From Anadara kagoshimensis (taxonomy: Eukaryota > Mollusca > Bivalvia > Arcoida > Arcidae), in assembly GCA_021292105.1 (NCBI GenBank), contig CM037871.1:40107337-40171336 (forward strand): a DNA stretch of 64,000 nucleotides, written 5' to 3'. A program made the translations under genes and the position numbers. The notes beneath the pieces were generated by a model, which saw only the letters and a program-made list of their open reading frames with translations, was not told the origin of the DNA and made no database searches. Within the stretch, counting starts at the first letter, position 1; each line of letters starts with the position of its first letter. Positions 13,701 through 24,523 of the stretch are shown here, piece by piece.

Positions 13701-16700
13701 TATGAATCTAAGACACTTGAAACTGCATAATACTACAAACTGCAAAAAGTTATGGTTTTGTAATAGGACAAAAAATTTGTTTTACAGTTGACTGATAATA
13801 AGAAAATCTACACTAATTATATTTATATAAACTGCATGTATCAGTACTAAAATACATGTAATTTGGGAAAAACCAAGATAGTCATTTGAATGTAGAAAGT
13901 TATATTTTTTTCTCTTGTGCAGATGAAGATGATGATTCTAAGAGACAGAAATCAGCTGACACCAGTAGATCAGCCAAAACATTACAAGAAAGAGTTGCAG
14001 CTCGGCATTCTGCTAAATTACAGGAAAAGGCTCAAAGGTTAGTAGTAAAATACATTTCTGGTAGTCCAGCTACCTTTCAATCACTATTTTATGAGTGGAG
14101 ACAGTGAAGACATAATTACTACGTTCATTATATAGCATAGAAATTAAATGATAAATTCTGACGCTAACTTTCTTCTAGTCCGAGATTTCCTGAATCAATT
14201 TTTCATACTGCACGCTTTGTCACATGATACTGTTGTTCATGACATCATATGATTGTTGTTACATGGCTGAAGATGTCAATGCTGTGTTGTTGTCATACGG
14301 CAGAAGTTCTAATATCCATTTACAAGAACAAGTGTAATATTTAGGTATTGTACAACAAAATGGCATTTTATATGAAATACTTGAAGGAAGGAAACAAATT
14401 TTATTTGCTATATAATAAAATCGTTATTGAATTGATAATGAGAGTTTAATAAGCCTATATTCCCGCATATTGGAATCATTTAAGTTAAAAATGGTGATCC
14501 ATGCTGTATCTTGTGGTGATTGAGTGGGATAAGTATGTTTCCATTTTTGCATACCCTGTAAAAGTTTTGAGTGTATGAAAGAATCACCGTTTCTAATTGT
14601 CTGTCTATTCATCCATTCCTCCATCTGTCTATCCAGCCCAATATTGTGTCTGCTTTTTAGCTCACCTGAGCCGAAAGGCTCAGATGAGCTATTGCTATCT
14701 ATCACCGTCCGTCGTCCGTCGTCCGTCGTGCGTAAACTTTACATTTTAATCTTCTCCTCCAAAACTACTGAGCCAAATTTGATGAAACTTGGTGATTATT
14801 ATGCCTGGGTGACAGCCTTTCAAAATTGTGTTCGGGGTTTGACCACGCCCAACAATATGGCTGCCGTTACTATAAATAGCCAAAAGACAAAAAAATCTTC
14901 TTCTCTGAAACCAAAAGGTGCAGGCAAATTTTGATTAGATTTTTGGATTCAGGATACCTAGATACACTAAAATTGTGTTTTTCATGAAATTTGGACGAAA
15001 AATAGGTTACGCGTTTTTTGTGTAAAATTATGTAATTTTTAAAATGAGACATTTATTGTTATAACTTCATAATGGCTGAAGATAATTGTATGGAGTTTTC
15101 ACTGTTGATCTTGTCTTGCGATTTTCTTCCGATTGATGTCAAGGTCAAAGGTCAAAGTCATGTCCCAGTTTTTGACTTTTGATAAAAAATGCTATTTTTT
15201 AAACATTTCTGGTGATAATGATGTAGGATTTTTGGTTAATTGTAGGTATTGACATGACGATCATTTTGATATATCGATTAAGGTCATGGGTTCAAAGGTC
15301 AAGGTCACAGATGTACAAGTTTACCAAAATAGTTAATTATCTGCAAAACTATGAACTTTTTGTATAGGCATGTATATTAGAATATTGTAGGTAATGGCCC
15401 AATGGTCATTTTGATATATAAATAAAGGCCATGAGTTCAAAGGTCAAGGTCACAGATGTAAACAAGTACTGAAATGATTATTTATCTCAAAAACTATAGA
15501 CTTTTTGTATAGGCATGTATATTAGAATATTGTTGGTAATGGCCCAATGGTCATTTTGATATATGAATAAAGGTCATGATTTTAAAGGTCAAGGTCACAG
15601 ATGTAAACAAGTACTGAAATGATTATTTATCTCAAAAACTATAGACTTTTTGTATAGGCAGGTATATTAGAATATTTTAGGTATTATCCTAACGATCATT
15701 TTGATATATGAATGAAGGTCATGGGTTCAAAGGTCAAGGTCACAGATGTTAATGAATACCTGAATGGTTAATTATCTTGAAAACTGTTAACTTTTTGTAT
15801 ATGCATGTATATTAGAATATTGTAGGTATCAGCCTTACAACCATTTTGATATATGAATGAAGGTTATGGGTTCAAAGGTCAAGGTCACGGATGTGAACAA
15901 GTTCTGAAATGATTATTTATCTCAAAAACTATAAACCTTTTGTATAGGCATGTATATTAGAATATTTAGGTATTATCCTAATGATCATTTTGATATATGA
16001 ATGAAGGTCTTGGGATCAAAGGTCAAGGTCACAGATGCAAATGAATACCTAAATGGTTAAATATTTTGAAAACTATGAACTTTTTGTATAGGCATGTATA
16101 TTAGAATATTGTTGGTACTGGCACAGTGGTCATTTTGATATATGAATAAAGAGCATGAGTTTAAATGTCAAGATCACAGATGCAAACAAGTACTGAGATG
16201 ATTATTTATCTCAAAAACTATAAACTTTTTGTATAGGGATGTATATTAGAATATTGGCCTAATTATCATTTTGATATTTGAATGAAGCTCATGGGTTCAA
16301 AGGTCACAGGTGAGCGTTAAGGCCCATGGGCCTCTTGTTTTATTCCACATCTATGAAAGGATTTTCATCAAATTTGGCAGAAATGTTAACATCGTGAAAT
16401 AATGTGTCTCGTACCGAATTCAGGTGTCCTAGTATACAAGGTGGTCAAGAGGTCAAATCTTTGATTATGCCTCATAGGTGATGTTTGGAATTGGGCATTC
16501 ATCACCTAACAGACTGCTCAATCTATTTTGATTAGAACAAATCTGCATGTCATCATATTAATAGCACCAGTAATGTTTATAAATCAGAAGCCAAAATGGG
16601 AAATATACAATGTTCAAAAGGTCCAAACTTATATCATAAGAACTAAAACTGTAATGACTAACACACTAAGTATATTCATGTATTTTATCTTTGTATTAAA

Positions 16701-19700
16701 TAATCAGAGATGCAGTACAGTCCAGAGCATCCAAGATGACATCAGCTACAGGGACTACGAGTAAACTGGATACAGAGAGATCTGCTGACATTGTAAGTGT
16801 TAATATAAATACACAATGAAACCTCCATTCATTATCATCATTTGCTTTATCAGATTTTTGCATTATAAAAGTGCTTGGTGATAAATAAACAGAACAGAGA
16901 CTTATAAAGTAAAAACAAAATCAGAATGGACTTTAGGACTTCAAAATATCTTTGGTAATAAGTGAGGTAGTGAACATATTAGGCAGCATTATAACAAGGT
17001 TTTACTGAATACAGTAAATTTGGAAATTTTTGCGATCGTTTTATTTTGGCATAAATTCGCGAGTGAAACAAGTCGCAAAAAATAAAAGTTTCGCAAAAAA
17101 TAAGCAGTAATTAAAATTATAACTACAGAGTCGCGACCACACGAAAATTAAAAGACGTGAATAAATATTAAAGTGTGTTCCCACGAAAATTAGATGATGC
17201 AAAAAATGTTCAATCTACAGTACTGCTTATATACATACATGTATGCCTTCCTTGCTTCAGAGTTAATTTTTTCATTTATCTGCAAAATTATCCCTTTCTT
17301 TCTTCACCTTCTTATTAAAAAATGTGATTTGCAGCACATCATTTGTAACTACAAATCATGATGTTTTCTGTTATGGTGATATTGTCATGTGAAACCTGTT
17401 AAGATTCTTTCACTTATATTTTAAGGCAGTCTGTTCAGGAAGGAAGATACCGGATTGTCCAGAGAAAACCACTGACCTTTGGTGAATGAACTGACAAATT
17501 TTCTCACTCTAGAATCCTTCCTGTTTGGGATTCAAACCTAGGCAGAGAGCACTTGGCTGCCAAGGCCCCAAGACTTAATGTAGATATATATTTATGAATT
17601 ATGTTTTTGTTTTATCAGAGTCCTGATTTAGACACTTTATCTCCACAAGAACGACTAGAGAAAGTGTGGACAGCATTAGAGATGCCAGATAATCTAAAGT
17701 TAGATATGGCTATAAAATACAGTACAGATAATTTCTACACAAGGATATTAGAGGTAATTATTCTATAAAGTAAAGTGATTAAGTTTTGGTATGCAGCAGG
17801 CTGAGATAGTGGTGATTTTATTATGTTGTATATAGTTGGTATAATACAGTGATTTACTGTCAAGACTTTCTGGTCCTGGTCCCGGTTTCACAATCATTCC
17901 TTAACTAAGATTTTCCTTAACTTAAACTTAGCAAATTTTGGTATTCTGTTTTAGAACTGCTAATAAATATTTTTGTTAAAATTTAATTCAAATGTTATAA
18001 GGTAGAATAGATCTTCAAAATGACACCTTCAATTCCAGAATATCTTTTAAATTAAAAAAAAAAATAAAGATTTAAAAATTTTCTATATTTAGGTTAAGGA
18101 AAATCTTAGCTAAGGAATGATTGTGAAACTGGAGCCAGGTTCTTTAAGCACTGACGCTTAAGCTTGCTTTTCACCCGGAAGGGCCGGGTTCATTCTCCAG
18201 CCAGGGCCCTTGGGAAAGAAGTTGATTTTGTTCAGGTGTTTTGTCCCTCGTTTACAAGTATTTTTTCAAAAAAAAATGTAGTTTGAGTGCCACACTAAAA
18301 AAGCAAATATAAGTGTGAGTTTGTATATCAATATTATGGTTATGGATAAAAAAAGAGCAAAATATTTTTTTAAAGTGAAAATTTGAAATGATGTCATTCA
18401 ATTTTAATTTAGATTAGAAACCAGAGTTACAACTTTGTCGTTGAAAAGTCAAAATGTTGTATTGAAATCCTAAGTTTTTGGTATGATTAAAAACAAGGCT
18501 CAAAATTCTAAGTATTATTGATTCAATAATTGTATTTCTTTGATGAAGGAGTAGAGGGAATACACTGGTAGGTGTTTTATTTGCTTAATTAAATACATTC
18601 TTGTAATAACATGTTTATGTTGTTCTGTTAGACTGGTGTGTAAGGTTATTCTAATAATGTAAATAATATAAACTTGGGGTATAAAGATAGGAAATGGCTT
18701 AAATTTATTTTGTTTTAATTCTTTTCTTGATAGGCTATTGAACACTGGGAAAAAGTTACAGAATTAATATTAAGGAGAGAGGAACTTCTAGGAAAACTGG
18801 AAAAATTTGAAAGAGCTGCCTCAGATCCAAACAGATTCTTTGAAAAAGGTATTAATTGAATTTTCCCATTCCAGGTCTTGGATATACTGATCTGATGTTC
18901 AATGTGCACTCTGTAAACAATGTTATACTGATTTTTTTGCCTTTCTTAATGTTTTAAATTTTCTGGTTGTGCAGTATTTCCAATAAGTACCGGTACTCAT
19001 GGCGGGGTGAAATGGCAAATTTATATCGGCATTGACAATATACATATACACAGGCCAATTTTTGTTCATGTGAATTCCATATTGATAAAGCTTATACAAA
19101 TGTAAATGAAATTCTCCTGAAAAAACAACAAATTCACATTCAACAAATTTAGGTTAAAAATTTAATGTAAAATTCAGGTGACGTAAAATTCATGTTAAAT
19201 TCATATCAAATTCTTTTGAAAATTCTATTAAATCCCATGAAATGAAATTCTTGTAAAGAAAATTCGGCTGCATTTATCCTTCTCCATGTTCTCAGCAGTA
19301 TATGTTGTGAAAAACAGTGACCAGAAGTACAGCATATATAGCTGGCCTGTTTATCTAGTGCATAAAAAACTTGATCAATAAACTTTTAATAATGTTTGTC
19401 TATGGTCACTCTAGTGATACATGTGGCATACATTATAGGTCTTTGTGCAAACAATCCTTTCTAGATTTGAAGTTTTGTCTGTTCTGTATGGTCACTCTAG
19501 GAATGGAGTGGAGTAATGTTGTTTTATGTCCTGGTCAAATTTCTTCACTGATATCGAGGTGGAACACAAGGGTTTAAGCATACTCTTATATATAAATAGA
19601 AAACAAGTAAAATCAGGATGTTTGTAATATAGTCAAATCTGTCTATAAAGGCCACCTAAGGGAACCAGTAAAAGTGGCCTTTATGGGCAGGCGGCCTTTA

Positions 19701-21869
19701 TATACAGGTTCAAATATTATGAATAAAGAACAATTGGGATACAATTCTACTGGCATGTGGCCCTTATATAGAGGTGGCCTTTAAGACAGGTTGGACTGTA
19801 ATAACTATATGTGGTTTGTTTTCTACAGGTGACAAAGGAAGCTCGGCTAAACGTTTAGATGAAGCACGACAGAGAAGTTATTACTACAAGGTATGTATTA
19901 TATGGGTCTGTTTCTGAATTGTAAAACATAACTATTTGTTAAGTCAAGTTTTATCATTACAAAATTGTTGGCAGTTGGCTATACATTATAATTTTCTTAT
20001 CTTAAAATTGCTTTTAGGTGCTGTGACTTTAAAACAAGTTAGTTAAATCCAGAAAAATGTAATAAAAGCACCACTAAAAACTGTGTTATTTGACTTATAA
20101 TTGGATATAGGGTGTTATGTAATGGCAGATTACTTCATACTTTTACAAACACAATGCATGCATGTGAATAAATAAATTAAAAATAAATTGAATACAACTT
20201 AGAACTACATCTCTTGTAAATTTACAAGGATTCCTAGAAAATGACGCAGAATATACCACACCTAATCTTACCTTCTTGCTCAGTCTGTTTCATTCGCTTC
20301 TAGTTGTAAGCATCCCCTGTATGGCCGCAGGTAGCCTACTCTTTTTTGAACTCTACAGAGGTGTCTTAAGCGTGCACCGAGACATGGGACGTCGGTTTTG
20401 AGTCTCATCCGAAAGACTAAACATGTTTTAGTGTATATTTTTCAAGTAGGAACATGTTATTAAAAAACTATTGATGTCTTATTATCCAGTAAAAATTTCC
20501 TAAATGGCAGAGTAAAATACCATATAAAAAGATGCTGACTTCTAGAGTGTTTGGACCTATGATAGTAGATAATAATTTAGTAATGTTTTACTTTGTAGAG
20601 AATAGATCACCTTGAACATGAAATCAAAATTGAACTGGATCACTTGAAACACAGTTATAGAGATGAAGTATCATTTAAGGTTAGTAGGTTTGTAGTAATG
20701 GTCAATTTCAAATAAAACAGGTGTGTATTTGTTATAATATATCAGACCTATCAACATGGGTTGATCCCCATTCACACAGTTGTACTATTAATTAACTTTT
20801 CATTTCTTATTTGATTTGATTATTTTTCTTTTATATTTTCATCAATAAATATCTTTTAAAAACAAAAATTTATACCAAAACCTAATTGACGGATCGCCGA
20901 CCACGCACACAATGTTCCGACAAAGGCCTGGCATGCTTGAATTAAATGCAAAAAGAATGAAAACATGGTCTGAATTGTGCCGTTTAGTGACGTCACTGAC
21001 ACTAGTACGTCATTAGTTGCCGTGACGCTACTTTGGTATTGTGATGGCGGTCAGTGTCGGAACATTAAAGGCATGACCAGTGATACGTCAATTTTAGTAT
21101 ATATGTTAATACATGTATAATGGAAACCAAAAAGCATAACATCTTTGGTTTAATGGAGATAATTCAACTAGTTGGTCACTCTGAATCTTCAATGAACTTT
21201 TGCATTCCATAGGAAACAACTAGACACCTCCTAGCCTCGCAAATTGAGTATTTTACGTGAAAAAAAAATTATACTGGTACCTGGTACTTGCCTTGAAGCT
21301 TTTCAGAACACACCTCTGTTAGTGTATAATAAACTGTAGACAAGATAAATTCATTTATAAACAACAAGTGAGTAGTCACCTTGTTATACAGGTCACTGTT
21401 ACCAAATTTTCTAGAACAGCCACAAATGGTCTCTCTGACTTGAATAATCTAGGTTAGAATCTGAGCAGATTCTAGTGTGAGAAAACTTGCCAGTTCCCTT
21501 GCTGAAGGTTATTAAATCTTTTGGTACTCCAGTTTCCTCCACCATTTTACACATATAAAGAAATTAATGTTGCAGTGGGTAATTATGAAAAAGTTTCAAT
21601 ACAGCAATACATTCACAAAAATGCTTATGTTGGATGGTTTGAGATACTCTTTATCAATCTTAAAAAGATGCTTTAAACTTGTGTTATTTCAGGGAAGGCC
21701 ATACTCAGACAAAATAAAGTGGGACAGAATTGAGATGTTATACTGGTTACAGGAGGAAAGGAAACAGAATGCAATAAAATATGAAGCTATGGTCAAACAT
21801 ATACCTGTTAATCTGAAAACTGCACAGTTAGAACCCTTACCACATATTGAAAAAATAGCAACATTCTAA
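1652..21869 (+). CDS. CCDC87: CCDC87-like coiled-coil protein, C-terminal part (nine exons)
   Basis: Nine exons join in one open frame of 358 residues plus stop: 1652-1842, 7789-7904, 13923-14037, 16708-16792, 17619-17753, 18734-18848, 19829-19890, 20599-20679 and 21693-21869. All phases agree and the lengths sum to a multiple of three. The order of conserved blocks follows human CCDC87 as I remember it: an ETDYLG block before an acidic run (DSEDDDDEED), a Lys-rich helical linker (exons 2-4), then ERLEKVWTALEMPD, LDMAIKYS, EELLGKLEKFERAASDPNRF, and the terminal GRPYSDKIKWDRIEMLYWLQ. The protein is mostly helical and charged, with no membrane segment. CCDC87 is testis-enriched in mammals and linked to sperm function; the role here is inferred. 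Exon 2 ends in a GC donor (AAG/GCAAGT); the other donors are GT. The 5' exons lie outside the window. The neighbour MRPS30 is convergent. The family call rests on recalled sequence, not a search. Confidence 0.85.
2677..2765 (+). mobile_element. tRNA-derived SINE head, partial
   Basis: The segment begins with a good Pol III A-box-like stretch (TGGCCAAGTGGTTAAG), typical of Leu/Ser tRNA D arms, followed by a hairpin-forming anticodon-arm-like part and a weak B-box region (GTTGGGAGTCCC). It sits in the first intron of the CCDC87-like gene, immediately before the minisatellites. There is no recognisable 3' tail, so it is probably truncated. Confidence 0.5.
2808..4372. repeat. 33-bp minisatellite, about 45 copies
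   Basis: The tandem unit is 33 bp, with landmarks CACCAGGTTCCTTGGACAAG followed by TAAATATTTCAAG. Copies at the left end are diverged (GACCTGTAAAGATTTCTAG-like), whereas copies from about 3780 to 4370 are nearly identical. Because 33 is a multiple of three, frames free of stops run for up to about 190 codons on both strands with an 11-residue period; this is a by-product of the unit length. The array lies in an intron of the CCDC87-like gene. The homogeneity gradient suggests recent expansion at the right end. Confidence 0.92.
4545..5470. repeat. 34-bp minisatellite, about 27 copies
   Basis: The unit contains CTTGCCAGTTGACATGTTCC and ATAGCTCAGACAAG and is 34 bp long. It lies about 170 bp after the 33-bp array but is unrelated to it in sequence. 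Several copies differ by small deletions (for example ACACATCC or ACAAATCC in place of ACATGTTCC), and variants occur in runs, as expected from unequal crossover. It is intronic and carries no coding signal. Confidence 0.92.
5963..6155 (-). mobile_element. tRNA-headed SINE, family A, minus orientation
   Basis: Read on the minus strand it starts with a tRNA-like head: A box TAACTCAGTTGGTAG and B box GGGTTCAAACCCAG. A body follows (TCTGACCCAAGACTT, then ACTGTTCTTTGGCC and AAAGTCACAGTTCTTTC). Related copies at 11825-12076, 52225-52550, 54372-54606, 54912-55152 and 59419-59757 confirm a dispersed family. This copy lacks the common 3' tail. Confidence 0.8.
6887..7090. mobile_element. Inverted-repeat element (MITE-like), about 205 bp
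   Basis: The two ends are imperfect inverted repeats: AATGGGGTTTCATG...TATCACGTGATACC on the left mirrors GGTATTGATCACGTGGTAC...GAACCCCATT on the right, and an inner TCTAACGTTT/AAACGTTAAGA pair extends the arms. The open frame of about 63 codons across it (6856-7047) is incidental. It is intronic. Flanking target duplications were not resolved. Confidence 0.6.
7383..7600. mobile_element. Degenerate 'tactgta...tacagta' MITE
   Basis: It starts near TACTGTATAAAAAG and ends near TTATACAGTAAC, with internal TTCGC / GCGA motifs (AATTCGCAGG, ATTCGCGATAAAAG). This matches the layout of better preserved copies at 11221-11448 and 61951-62164. The copy is old and the arms are poorly paired. Confidence 0.45.
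8715..8846. repeat. Long imperfect palindrome with arms of about 45 bp
   Basis: The left arm (8715-8760: ATATCATATACACAGTGTG, then TATGTACAACC and TATCAGGTCG) is mirrored by the right arm (8800-8846: CGAGACCTGATACG, GGTTGTACATACAC, ACTGTGTATATGATAT). The central loop is about 40 bases. It sits beside a second inverted-repeat element starting at about 8847. The intron transcript would fold into a stable hairpin. Confidence 0.75.
8847..9160. mobile_element. Inverted-repeat element, about 310 bp
   Basis: The ends TTTTATCTAACATT and AATGTTAGATAAAA are exact inverted repeats, with ACTAG just inside each end. The interior shows no coding frame. The neighbouring palindrome at 8715-8846 abuts its left end, so the two may be parts of one composite element. 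Confidence 0.6.
9950..10983. mobile_element. 1.03-kb element with perfect 25-bp terminal inverted repeats
   Basis: Positions 9950-9974 (starting CCCGATTCTCCCACTT) and 10959-10983 (ending AAGTGGGAGAATCGGG) are perfect reverse complements over 25 bp. Between them lie no long frame, a partial copy of the family C MITE (10394-10530), a direct duplication of a segment starting TTACGGCTGATCAGTG at about 10527 and 10699, and an AAT microsatellite (~10766-10791). This looks like a non-autonomous DNA transposon that received later insertions. It is intronic in the CCDC87-like gene. Confidence 0.7.
10394..10530 (+). mobile_element. Family C MITE, partial, nested
   Basis: It carries the marks of family C (AAAGGCCACCTTTATATAAG, CCCATAAAGGCC) also seen at 19629-19802, 42518-42697 and 49372-49621. 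The right terminus is missing. It lies inside the 25-bp-TIR element, so it inserted later or was captured. Confidence 0.7.
11221..11448. mobile_element. MITE with TACTGTAAACCAGC termini, about 228 bp
   Basis: The left end TACTGTAAACCAGCTTTTAT and the right end ATAAAAGTTGGTTTATAGTA are inverted repeats. The interior has several TTCGCG/CGTGAAAGTTAA motifs in both orientations, giving a multi-hairpin structure. Related ends occur at 7383-7600, 17008-17224, 57575-57752 and 61951-62164. Flanking TA/TTA duplication is likely but not certain. Confidence 0.7.
11825..12076 (-). mobile_element. tRNA-headed SINE, family A, minus orientation
   Basis: The minus strand reads a head with A box TAGCTTAGATGGTAG, a degenerate B box region (GGTCGTGGGTCCCATCC), the body TCTGACCAAAGACTTGAAAG and ACTGTTCTTTCGCC, and then part of the tail (GCGCAACGCACAGGCAAAAT). 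The 77-codon minus frame inside it (11823-12056) is not a gene. Confidence 0.8.
14655..16341 (+). mobile_element. Family B element with internal 145-bp tandem repeats
   Basis: It runs from AGCTCACCTGAGCC to GGCCCATGGGCCTCTTG, with a GTCCGTCGTCC simple run near the left end. From about 15119 to 16310 it consists of roughly eight tandem units spaced 144-145 bp, each with AAAGGTCAAGGTCACAG and a CATTTTGATATATGAAT block. A second copy lies in opposite orientation at 52946-54104. No transposase frame is present, so it is non-autonomous. It sits in an intron of the CCDC87-like gene. Confidence 0.85.
17008..17224. mobile_element. 'TACTGTA' MITE, diverged
   Basis: The ends ATACAGTAAATTTGG and CTACAGTACTG surround a GCGA/TCGC-rich interior (TTCGCGAGTG, TCGCAAAAAATAA repeated). 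It belongs with the elements at 11221-11448 and 61951-62164, but the arms are degenerate. Confidence 0.5.
17424..17580 (-). mobile_element. SINE fragment, second tRNA-headed family, minus orientation
   Basis: The minus strand shows a B-box-like TAGGTTTGAATCCCAAAC followed by the body with TCACCAAAGGTCAGTGG and TCTGGACAATCC. Related copies are at 57355-57548 (minus) and 23040-23240, 23630-23860 and 48350-48600 (plus). It lies within the intron before exon 5 of the CCDC87-like gene. Confidence 0.55.
17871..18140. mobile_element. MITE with TIRs of about 44 bp
   Basis: The left arm (CCGGTTTCACAATCATTCC, then TTAACTAAGATTTTCC) is the reverse complement of the right arm (GGAAAATCTTAGCTAAGG, then AATGATTGTGAAACTGG) with only a few mismatches. 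The interior of about 180 bp is AT-rich and non-coding. The element lies in the intron between exons 5 and 6 of the CCDC87-like gene. Confidence 0.75.
19629..19802 (+). mobile_element. Family C MITE, about 174 bp
   Basis: The ends (ATCTGTCTATAAAGGCCACC and GGCCTTTAAGACAGGTTGG) are inverted repeats, with further internal 'ggcctttat' copies in both orientations. Full copies at 42518-42697 and 49372-49621 share the body AATAAAGAACAATTGGGATA. It inserted about 30 bp upstream of the exon 7 acceptor of the CCDC87-like gene. Confidence 0.8.
20280..20460 (+). repeat. Dispersed repeat, copy 1 of 2
   Basis: It shares an ordered set of blocks with 46556-46850: GCTCAGTCTGTTTCATT, TTGTAAGCATCCCCTGT, TACAGAGGTG, GCACCGAGAC and GAAAGACTAA. 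Terminal repeats were not found. The copy at 46556-46850 ends in a B-box-like GGTTCGAACTCCC, which suggests a SINE-type element in minus orientation. Confidence 0.6.
20884..21092 (+). mobile_element. Family E MITE, copy 1 (209 bp)
   Basis: The left end AATTGACGGATCGCCG and the right end GATACGTCAATT are imperfect inverted repeats. Near the middle is a perfect CRE-type octamer, TGACGTCA, followed by CTAGTACGTCATTAG. The copy at 24524-24732 has the same length, orientation and CRE. It lies in the last intron of the CCDC87-like gene. Confidence 0.75.
21430..21550 (+). mobile_element. SINE fragment, second family
   Basis: It carries only the body part of the family: GTGTGAGAAAACTTGCCAG, GCTGAAGGTTATTAAATC and the CCAGTTTCCTCCACCAT block, which also occurs at 23160 and 23790. 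No tRNA head is intact. Confidence 0.5.
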
Positions 21870-22093
21870 AATGATAGAAATGTGTGATTTTGATAATATA
21901 TTCACGAGACATTTATCAAATGGTACAGATCCATTATTTAGAGTGTCTGAAGCAAGGTTGAAAACTGATACTTCAGTATTGTTGACAATGCTGAATGTTC
22001 ATCATGGTTCCATCAATGCTTTTTTGAATGTCAAGTTTTTAATTTTATTCATAAATAGAAATTTTTAAGCAGACATTAATACATTTGGAAAAG

Positions 22094-22099
22094 AATAAA
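22094..22099 (+). promoter_or_regulatory. Polyadenylation signal of the CCDC87-like gene
   Basis: AATAAA lies 225 bases after the stop codon at 21869 and is the first canonical hexamer downstream. The cleavage site was not determined. Confidence 0.5.
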
Positions 22100-23039
22100 C
22101 ATTAAACTATTTGTGAGAGAAGTTTAAAACTGTTTGACATGTACAGTGTTCATTCTTGAAAGGGTCATGGGGTCATTTCAAATTGACCCCACTGTTAAGG
22201 CCTTAGTGAGCCCTATTTCACATTTAATTTACATGAATGCAAAAATATTAGAATTATGGTGGTCTTTTTAGGAAAGTTTTTGAAAATGTCCCCACTGAAA
22301 AATCCTAGATTGAACACTACATGTATAATAATCCAACTGTTTGTTATGTTTGTACAAAATAATTTAAAAAAAAGAAAAGTTTAATTTTACAAATTTATGT
22401 ATCTTCAATTATTATATCGTTGTGAAGAATATAAAATGAAACTTGTTAAACTTTTTATGTGAGATAAGTCAAATATTCTGAGTATTTTGCTTCAAGTTTT
22501 ATACGCTGTATTATTTTCATCAGTCCTAATTAATTTAAACAATATTTTATTTGAAAATATTGAAAAGGATCAGACAGCAGGTATTTCCTATATCAGTCCT
22601 CTCCTCGTGCTGACGAGCTCAACTTTCTATGGCAATTAAGCATAGTGTTTTTGCATCCATCTGTAAACTTTAATTTTCTGCTGAAACTGCTGGGCTGAAT
22701 TGAACCAAATTTTGCGAGGAGCATCAGCCAGTACGTTTCTGTACCAATTGTTACTTACGGTACAAATTGCCATGCTATGTTATCGAATCAAATGAATTCC
22801 AGCAAAGGAGGATTATTATTGGGTAATGGTTATTTGCCATAGTAACACATCAACAAAACCTCTTAAAATTTCTGTTGAATGATATAGAAATTGTTTACAT
22901 TGCAAATTCGGAGAAAAAATATCAATTTAAGCCATTCCATATCCAATAAAAGTAATAGTCAGTACAAACATTATGGGGTATCACATAATACATTGATAAA
23001 CCTCTTCCCAATTTTGATTTTAGTATTAGGAATTCATTG

Positions 23040-23240
23040 TTCTACAGTGGTCCAAGTCACACGCTTACAGATCCAAGCACCACTCACCGACAAGGTTCAA
23101 ATCCCACTCGGGAAAGGTCCTAGTGAGGAAGTTTGTGAGTTTGCTCTCCAGGCACTCAGGTTTCCACCGCCATCCATAAACTGACTCTCTTGATACAAGT
23201 GAAAGAATCTTGATTGGGGCCTAAGACTCCATTACTCCAC
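23040..23240 (+). mobile_element. tRNA-headed SINE, second family
   Basis: The head has TGGTCCAAGTCACACGC, an A-box remnant, and a clear B box, AAGGTTCAAATCCCAC. The body includes AGTGAGGAAGTTTGTGAG, the GGTTTCCACCGCCATCC block, and a tail with GATACAAGTGAAAGAATCTT. The 97-codon frame across it (22891-23184) is not a gene. Confidence 0.7.
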
Positions 23241-23629
23241 ACCTTGTTCCACATGTTATTTTAAACTGTTAATTCCGTCCATAGACATGTATTATTATAG
23301 AAAATGCTGCTGAACATTTGTTAAGTTTGTTAATGCATTTTGTTGTTTATAAAACACAAAATATTTTTGGTTGTGCCCGATTTGTATAGATATACTGTAT
23401 GTTATAATTATATATGTATTTTTTGTACTGAGTTTTTATGGTGATTCACCAAACAACTACTGGTTAAGATTATTGTTTGAAAATATATACATGTACAACA
23501 CTTATATTGCTATTCTGTGATAATGTTTGTGACAAAATAGTCACTTTTATGTCTCTCTGTCCAAGAATTATTATCCGAGAACATCCAATTAAAGCATATC
23601 ATATATCCTTTGACATCATTAGTATTGAC

Positions 23630-23860
23630 GTTGGTAACGGTTTCCAACAAACTCACTGGCTGAGCAGATCAAAGCGCCTCTCACTGCCTAGGTTCAATCT
23701 CTCCCCCCCCCCCCAGACAGATACTAATGTGAGAAGGTTTGTCATTTCACTTACCAGAGGTTGGCGATTTTCTCTGGCACTCTGGTTTCCTCTGCCATCC
23801 TAGAACTGACAGTGTCAATATAAGTGAAGAAATCTTGACTGAAGCAAAAAACTTAACACC
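23630..23860 (+). mobile_element. tRNA-headed SINE, second family, with a C run
   Basis: It has the B-box-like TAGGTTCAATCTC followed by a run of C residues (from about 23702), then AATGTGAGAAGGTTTGTC, TGGTTTCCTCTGCCATCC and TCAATATAAGTGAAG. It matches 23040-23240 block by block. Overlapping frames on both strands (23477-23960) are incidental. Confidence 0.7.
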
Positions 23861-24523
23861 ACCAAACTTAATCTGCAAGTGGACTTTACTGGTTCTCTTG
23901 ACACCTCTCGCTGTATCTATTGGTGCAAAAAAAAAAATCATTTTCTGGTGCCAAATGTAATTTTTAGTTTAACAGTATGAAATAAGAGAAGCATAGATCA
24001 CATTCCTATTATAGACAAGACGCTGGTTCATAGTTGTGACAACCAATGTCAATGGCTTTGGTTAAAGTTTTGTAATGGAACAATATGTTCAAATTTTTGT
24101 CTAAAATTTTCTAATGGACTAGATGTGAAGGTCAGATTTGTTGTTCTTGTGATATTTCCTTTTACTCGATTCTACAATTTAAACTGTTTACAAGTGCTAA
24201 TAATAATTTTTTTTGAATTTTAATATTTCAAATAAGACTTGGTAATAGTGATTTTTGGTTGTTGTTTTTTAGGAATATATATTTCAGTAATGAAATTTAT
24301 TATTTATATTTTTATTTTTTAAAGATTTTACCTCAAAAGAAGATTTAACAGTTTGCACTTACTTCAGAACCTATATTTAAAGTATTAAATCTGTGATATG
24401 ATTTATATACATGTACATTGTAATATTTACTGAGTTTACAGATTGTATGACCAAACCCTGGTTGTTTCGCCTTAAAATGTTATCCCCAAATGCCAGTTTG
24501 CCCTTGGTCGATTTGGCCTAGAT

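Noticed and set aside
23477-23960. Overlapping plus and minus frames of 64-108 codons
   Set aside because: They are produced by a tRNA-headed SINE copy and its flanks.
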